Source of the DNA: a bacterium
GTDB lineage: Bacteria; Zixibacteria; MSB-5A5; GN15; FEB-12
Assembly (NCBI GenBank): GCA_020444475.1
Contig: JAHLKV010000004.1
Location: 210,304 to 274,303 of the forward strand
DNA: 64,000 nucleotides
Direction: 5' to 3'
The notes under the pieces are model-generated. The model was not told the DNA's origin. It was given only the letters and a program-made list of their open reading frames with translations, and searched no databases. Every line of letters starts with the position of its first letter. Position 1 is the first letter of the stretch. The translations under genes were made by a program, and so were the position numbers. Below, in pieces: positions 60,389-64,000 of this stretch.

Positions 60389-60397
60389 CTTATGGCT

Positions 60398-61039
60398 ATG
60401 AAACGCACGCTAATACAGTCGATCGTCCTGATTCTGCTGATCGTGGCTGTCGCCGGTGCAGTCGGCGCCGGGCAGACCTACGAAGAGCTGATTGTCTGGC
60501 CGAAAGACCCCGACGAGGCTCAGCGGGTGCGGATCTGGCTGGGGCTGGAGCGAAAGTCCAACTGCCGGGTGACGGTCGATATCCTCGATGAGAACGGCGA
60601 GCCTATTCGCCATGTGCTGGACCGGCTGATGCGGTTCGGTTACTACAATCTGTATTGGGACAAGAAAGACGACTCGGGCAGGTATGTCGATCCGGGAGTC
60701 TATACGGTTCTGATCACCGACTGCGGAAGATCGAAGTACGCGACAGTCGAAGCGGCCTACCGTCCGTGGGAGCGCTGGAGCGGGCTGGAGGTGGTCGGCG
60801 AGAAAGCCGCGCCCGTTTTCCGGCTGACCCTGGACAAGGACTCGGCTGAGGCGCGGCTGGTCATGACCAATGTCAGGGATGACACCATCGCGGTCGCGAT
60901 GGAGGACACGCTGCTGTCGGCCGGGGTCTATGATATCCCGTTTCCCGACGACAAGTCAATTGTCAGCGGGGTCTATCTGATCAAACTCCTTATTAATGAG
61001 GGATTCGTTCGCGAAGAGCGATTCTCATATACGCCATGA
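60398..61039 (+). CDS. Secreted FlgD-Ig-like protein
   Basis: A 213-residue exported protein. A signal peptide (MKRTLIQSIVLILLIVAVAG) is followed by a beta-rich domain with VDILDENGEPIRHVLDR and YNLYWDKKDDSGRYVDPGVY, a typical FlgD Ig-like/CHU_C pattern. ATG at 60392 is an alternative two codons earlier. It overlaps the next gene as ATGA, so the two form a pair. Function unknown. Confidence 0.75.
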   Translation: MKRTLIQSIVLILLIVAVAGAVGAGQTYEELIVWPKDPDEAQRVRIWLGLERKSNCRVTVDILDENGEPIRHVLDRLMRFGYYNLYWDKKDDSGRYVDPGVYTVLITDCGRSKYATVEAAYRPWERWSGLEVVGEKAAPVFRLTLDKDSAEARLVMTNVRDDTIAVAMEDTLLSAGVYDIPFPDDKSIVSGVYLIKLLINEGFVREERFSYTP

Positions 61040-61485
61040 TACGCTTGACTGCTATATCCGCACTTATACTGCTTGTAGTTGGCTGCTCCGGGCTGCGCCG
61101 ACCGGCCGAAGAACAACCGCCATCGGTGGGCGTCTGGGAGATCGCCTGGGTTGATCCGCAAATCGTGGTCTCGACCGACCTGCTTACGGTGATCCGCGCC
61201 GAACGGATCGATTCGATTCTGGTAGCTCCGGACAACTACTTTCCGCCGACCAGTCCGGAGGTCTCTTTTGCGCTGGTCGCCACCGACTGCCGGGTGGCCG
61301 CGAATATTCTCGACGGCCACGGCCGGGTGGTTATGCCGCTTCTGGTCCAGCTGCTCGGTCCGGGGCACTACAAGCTGACGGTGAACAAGATCGTACTGGT
61401 CGAGCAGGGTCTGCCGGTCGGTCGCTACATGCTGGCAGCCTCGGTTTGCGGTGATCGCCAGATCGCCGAATTCACAATCCCATAG
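61036..61485 (+). CDS. Small lipoprotein
   Basis: A 149-residue lipoprotein. MIRLTAISALILLVVGC ends in a lipobox (LVVGC). The mature part (SFALVATDCRVAANILDGHGR, LPVGRYMLAASVCGD) resembles the same Ig-like type as the preceding gene. It is translationally coupled to that gene and probably forms a complex with it. Function unknown. Confidence 0.78.
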   Translation: MIRLTAISALILLVVGCSGLRRPAEEQPPSVGVWEIAWVDPQIVVSTDLLTVIRAERIDSILVAPDNYFPPTSPEVSFALVATDCRVAANILDGHGRVVMPLLVQLLGPGHYKLTVNKIVLVEQGLPVGRYMLAASVCGDRQIAEFTIP

Positions 61486-61620
61486 CCGCTTTTCGCCGCT
61501 CCGGCGAATGTCCGAAGATTGCACAGACAGCCTCCTCAGCGAGTATCTCTATCCGCCGATATATGGGAAAGAGCCCATGCTTTGGCGTGGATAATTTCAG
61601 GTAGTTACGAGGGTAAACAG

Positions 61621-62991
61621 ATGCCGAATATACTCGTTGTCGATGATAAAGATTCGATGCGGACCATGCTGACTCAGACGCTCACCGAAGAAGGCTACCG
61701 AGTAGATGCGGCCGACGACGGGCGCAAGGCGCTCGATCTGGTTGCCAACAAGTCCTACGATCTCGTCCTCACCGACCTTCGCATGCCCAAGCTCGACGGC
61801 TTGCAGGTGCTCAACGGTATAAAAGAAATCGATGCCGAGACGGCGGTGATCGTGATGACCGCGTATGGGACGATCGAGGATGCGGTCAGCGCCATGAAGA
61901 GCGGCGCCTACGATTTCATCACCAAGCCGCTCGATACCGAACATCTCTGCGTGCTGGTCAACCGGGCGCTCGAAAACCGGAGGCTTCGCGCCGAAAACGT
62001 GCTGCTTCGCGAAGAAGCGATGGCGCACCAGGGATTCGGGAATATTATCGGTCAGTCGAAGAAGATGATCGAGTTGAGCAATCTCGTCCGCAAAGTTGCC
62101 ACTTCCGATGCGTCGGTGCTCTTGCAGGGGGAGTCCGGCACCGGTAAGGAGCTGATCGCCCGGGCCATTCACACCCTGTCCAACCGCAAAGACAAATCAT
62201 ATATCACGATCAACAGCGCGGCCATCCCCCGCGAGCTGCTCGAAAACGAGCTGTTTGGTTCGGAAAAGGGCGCGTTCACCGGAGCGCATGCGCGGAAGAT
62301 GGGGAAGTTCGAGATCGCCAACGGCGGGACGATCTTTCTCGATGAAATCGGAGATATGGACGTTTCGCTGCAGGCGAAGCTGCTTCGCGTGCTGCAGGAA
62401 AAGCAGTTCGAACGGCTGGGCGGGAACAAGACGGTCGATGTCGACGTGCGGGTGATCGCCGCAACCAACATGGACCTGCAGGAACTGATCCGCCAGAGCA
62501 AGTTCCGCGAAGACCTGTATTATCGTCTGTCGGTCTTTCCGCTGGTGATGCCGCCCCTTCGGGAGCGGATCGACGACATCGCACTGCTCGCCGACTACTT
62601 CATCGACAAGTACTGCCGCGAGATGAAGAAGGGTTCGAAATCGCTTACCCGTGATGCCGCCGGGTTGTTGGAGAAATATCACTGGCCGGGCAATGTGCGC
62701 GAGCTGGAGAATACGATCGAACGGGCGGTGATCCTGGCCGAAGGCAAGAAGATCGGTCCGGACCATCTGGCGATTCGTATCCGGCGCACGTCGGAGATAC
62801 ATCTTCGCGACGGCGCCGGCTTAAAGGAGATCGGCGCCCATGCGCAGCGCGAGGCGGAGCGGGGGACGATTGTCCGGGTGCTCAAAGAAGTGCGCGGCAA
62901 CAAGCGCAAAGCGGCGAGCGTGTTGAAGATCGACTATACGACCTTGTTCGACAAGATGAAGAAATACGACATAGACAAGGACCTCGTCTAG
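61621..62991 (+). CDS. NtrC-family sigma-54-dependent response regulator
   Basis: A 456-residue transcription activator. Receiver domain (VVDDKDSM, Asp52 in LVLTDLRMPKLDG), AAA+ domain with Walker A GESGTGKE, GAFTGA loop (binds sigma-54) and Walker B GGTIFLDEIGDM, then a Fis-type helix-turn-helix (NKRKAASVLKIDYTTLFDKM). It activates sigma-54 promoters after phosphorylation. No sensor kinase is adjacent. GAGGG precedes the ATG; a longer frame upstream is not credible. Confidence 0.96.
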   Translation: MPNILVVDDKDSMRTMLTQTLTEEGYRVDAADDGRKALDLVANKSYDLVLTDLRMPKLDGLQVLNGIKEIDAETAVIVMTAYGTIEDAVSAMKSGAYDFITKPLDTEHLCVLVNRALENRRLRAENVLLREEAMAHQGFGNIIGQSKKMIELSNLVRKVATSDASVLLQGESGTGKELIARAIHTLSNRKDKSYITINSAAIPRELLENELFGSEKGAFTGAHARKMGKFEIANGGTIFLDEIGDMDVSLQAKLLRVLQEKQFERLGGNKTVDVDVRVIAATNMDLQELIRQSKFREDLYYRLSVFPLVMPPLRERIDDIALLADYFIDKYCREMKKGSKSLTRDAAGLLEKYHWPGNVRELENTIERAVILAEGKKIGPDHLAIRIRRTSEIHLRDGAGLKEIGAHAQREAERGTIVRVLKEVRGNKRKAASVLKIDYTTLFDKMKKYDIDKDLV

Positions 62992-63022
62992 GTTGGTAGC
63001 ATTTCAGGGATGATACCATGAG

Positions 63023-63053
63023 CGCCGCCCCTGCTGGAGGGGGCGGCGTTTTT
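63023..63053 (+). terminator. Terminator after the NtrC-type gene
   Basis: CGCCGCCCC and GGGGCGGCG pair across an 8-nt loop, followed by five T residues. Confidence 0.8.
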
Positions 63054-63093
63054 GGTTTGAGGCTCTTCGGCGGTTGGTCCGGTCGGCTGCGAT

Positions 63094-63495
63094 TCAGGCG
63101 ACGACCTGTTTGATGTCCAGCTGCTTGCCCTCGGGCGTCCGAAGATATCGCTGGGCTTTGGAAGCCGGCACGAATCGGATCTCGATCCGCCCGCTGAACA
63201 CCGCCGCGATTTTCTGGAGCATCTGGAGAGAGTGCCCCCCGTAGTCGGCGTTCTCCAGTCGGCTGATAGCGGAGGCATGCGTGCCGACCAGGTCGGCCAG
63301 TTGTTTCTGCGTCAGACCTGCGCCGGTGCGAAGATCGTATATCGCACGCGCCAGGCGAGCGTTGAGATACTCCTTCTGCAGTGCCGAAACCCGCTTCGGT
63401 TTTCCCTTGTAGAGATTCTCGAAGATGATGTCGACTGCGTCGGAGGTCGTGTTCTTTCTTTTTCCAGAAGGCGCCATCTCAGATACGTTCACCAT
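63094..63495 (-). CDS. XRE-family antitoxin
   Basis: A 133-residue DNA-binding protein. The second half is a Cro/C1-type helix-turn-helix (AGLTQKQLADLVGTHASAISRLE), and the C-terminal segment (QKIAAVFSGRIEIRFVPAS) is typical of HigA-like antitoxins. Its start overlaps the toxin gene by 17 bp. It likely binds the palindromic operator upstream of the toxin and neutralises the toxin. Confidence 0.87.
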   Translation of the reverse strand: MVNVSEMAPSGKRKNTTSDAVDIIFENLYKGKPKRVSALQKEYLNARLARAIYDLRTGAGLTQKQLADLVGTHASAISRLENADYGGHSLQMLQKIAAVFSGRIEIRFVPASKAQRYLRTPEGKQLDIKQVVA

Positions 63496-63847
63496 ACGTG
63501 TGCCGGTCCGGGGCCGCCTCGTAACGGACCTTTCGACGGAGGGCGGTTTTCATGTCTTGTCTCGGTACTTTCCTCACCTTCTTGATCAGGGCATGGGCGA
63601 GGACTACCGCCTCGCGTCCATGAAAGAAGTAGAGAATCCGGTACTGGTTTCCGGCACAGACTATCCTTAACTCGTGAATACCGTCGCCGAGAAGATCGGC
63701 TTCCGGTCTCCTGAGTTTGTGACCCTCCTCCCGAAGTCTGAGCAGCTTCGCCATGCATTTGTCCTGCGCCCGGTGATCGAGGGCGAAGAGCCAGTCCTTC
63801 ACGGGAGCGCGGCCGTTACCTTCCATATAGAATACGATACGGACCAC
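63479..63847 (-). CDS. HigB/gp49-like toxin (RelE superfamily)
   Basis: A 122-residue protein of the phage-derived gp49-like/HigB family: VRIVFYMEGNGRAPVKDWL, LLRLREEGHKLRRPEADLLGDGIHELRI and GNQYRILYFFHGREAVVL (in parts). RelE-superfamily toxins cleave mRNA on the ribosome. Toxin-first order with an XRE antitoxin is the HigBA arrangement. It is preceded by an AT-rich palindrome. Confidence 0.88.
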   Translation of the reverse strand: MVRIVFYMEGNGRAPVKDWLFALDHRAQDKCMAKLLRLREEGHKLRRPEADLLGDGIHELRIVCAGNQYRILYFFHGREAVVLAHALIKKVRKVPRQDMKTALRRKVRYEAAPDRHTYGERI

Positions 63848-63860
63848 AGCTCGCGTTGAC

Positions 63861-63881
63861 CAATATTAACAATATTGTTAA
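63861..63881. promoter_or_regulatory. Operator-like palindromes of the toxin-antitoxin pair
   Basis: CAATATTAACAATATTG (63861-63877) and TTAACAATATTGTTAA (63866-63881) are overlapping perfect palindromes 14 bp before the toxin gene. They are probably bound by the XRE antitoxin. They sit in the only strongly AT-rich stretch of this edge. Confidence 0.7.
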
Positions 63882-64000
63882 GTCCCGTCAAGGACATTCT
63901 TCGCCGGACCGAAGGCTCGTCCACCCGCTCGACACCGGAACGGCGGATCGATATCCTCATCAGTGCACCGACCGGTCTTCCTCGAACGGTATTCCGGAGC

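Noticed and set aside
63882-64000. Possible partial gene at the right window edge on the minus strand
   Set aside because: A frame is open from the edge to a TAA near 63880, but the translation of about 40 residues matches nothing and the region has the look of a dispersed repeat remnant.

Overview
This GC-rich (roughly 60%) bacterial chromosome segment most resembles an uncultured member of the FCB superphylum (Zixibacteria or a relative). The evidence is indirect: a secreted protein ends in the NYPNPFNPTT-type sorting domain of type IX secretion, many secreted proteins end in dockerin-like repeats, two carry PEP-CTERM anchors, and a multihaem cytochrome complex is present. There is no rRNA gene, no recognisable tRNA gene and no CRISPR array. 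The taxonomic assignment is inference.

Left part (1-9.2 kb): the end of a class I aminotransferase, a possible ClpP/SppA-fold protein, the rRNA methyltransferase RlmI, a PilZ protein, and a three-gene operon for a quinone-to-cytochrome electron conduit (Tat-exported four-cluster ferredoxin, NrfD/HybB membrane protein, 13-haem cytochrome c). A perfect CRP/FNR-type site lies in front of that operon. A DUF481 outer-membrane protein and a small lipoprotein follow.

9.6-16.5 kb: one seven-gene operon with a good promoter and terminator. It encodes a PHP-type phosphoesterase, an amphi-Trp protein, a PhoU-APH kinase fusion, an ATP-grasp ligase, an HprK-related kinase, a CofD-like transferase and a second amphi-Trp protein. 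I recognise the core as the computationally defined but biochemically uncharacterised GAK system (grasp, amphi-Trp, kinase). The PHP enzyme and the PhoU-APH fusion extend it. This is the strongest candidate for an undescribed pathway, possibly synthesis and attachment of a phosphorylated or ligated small molecule.

16.6-29 kb: a giant secreted protein with five C-type-lectin-like repeats, an omptin-like outer-membrane protease with its catalytic residues, an SDR, NDH-2, a glycosyltransferase, a Cas4/RecB-like nuclease, a TPR lipoprotein, a 58-bp tandem repeat and a PEP-CTERM protein.

29.3-42.4 kb: a phage-derived head-gene island (portal, terminase, prohead protease, decoration protein, major capsid protein, connector-like genes, holin). 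It has no visible integrase, replication, tape-measure, tail-tube or lysin gene. It includes host-style secreted proteins and is interrupted by an antisense PEP-CTERM gene. It may be a domesticated capsid element or gene-transfer-agent-like particle, or a decayed prophage.

42.4-64 kb: five secreted dockerin-bearing proteins, one of them a 1676-residue propeller protein behind a long leader and one an M6 metalloprotease. Between them are lipoyl synthase, an HD-GYP response regulator, a site-2 protease, a thermonuclease, an NtrC-type regulator and a HigBA-like toxin-antitoxin pair with a palindromic operator at the right edge.
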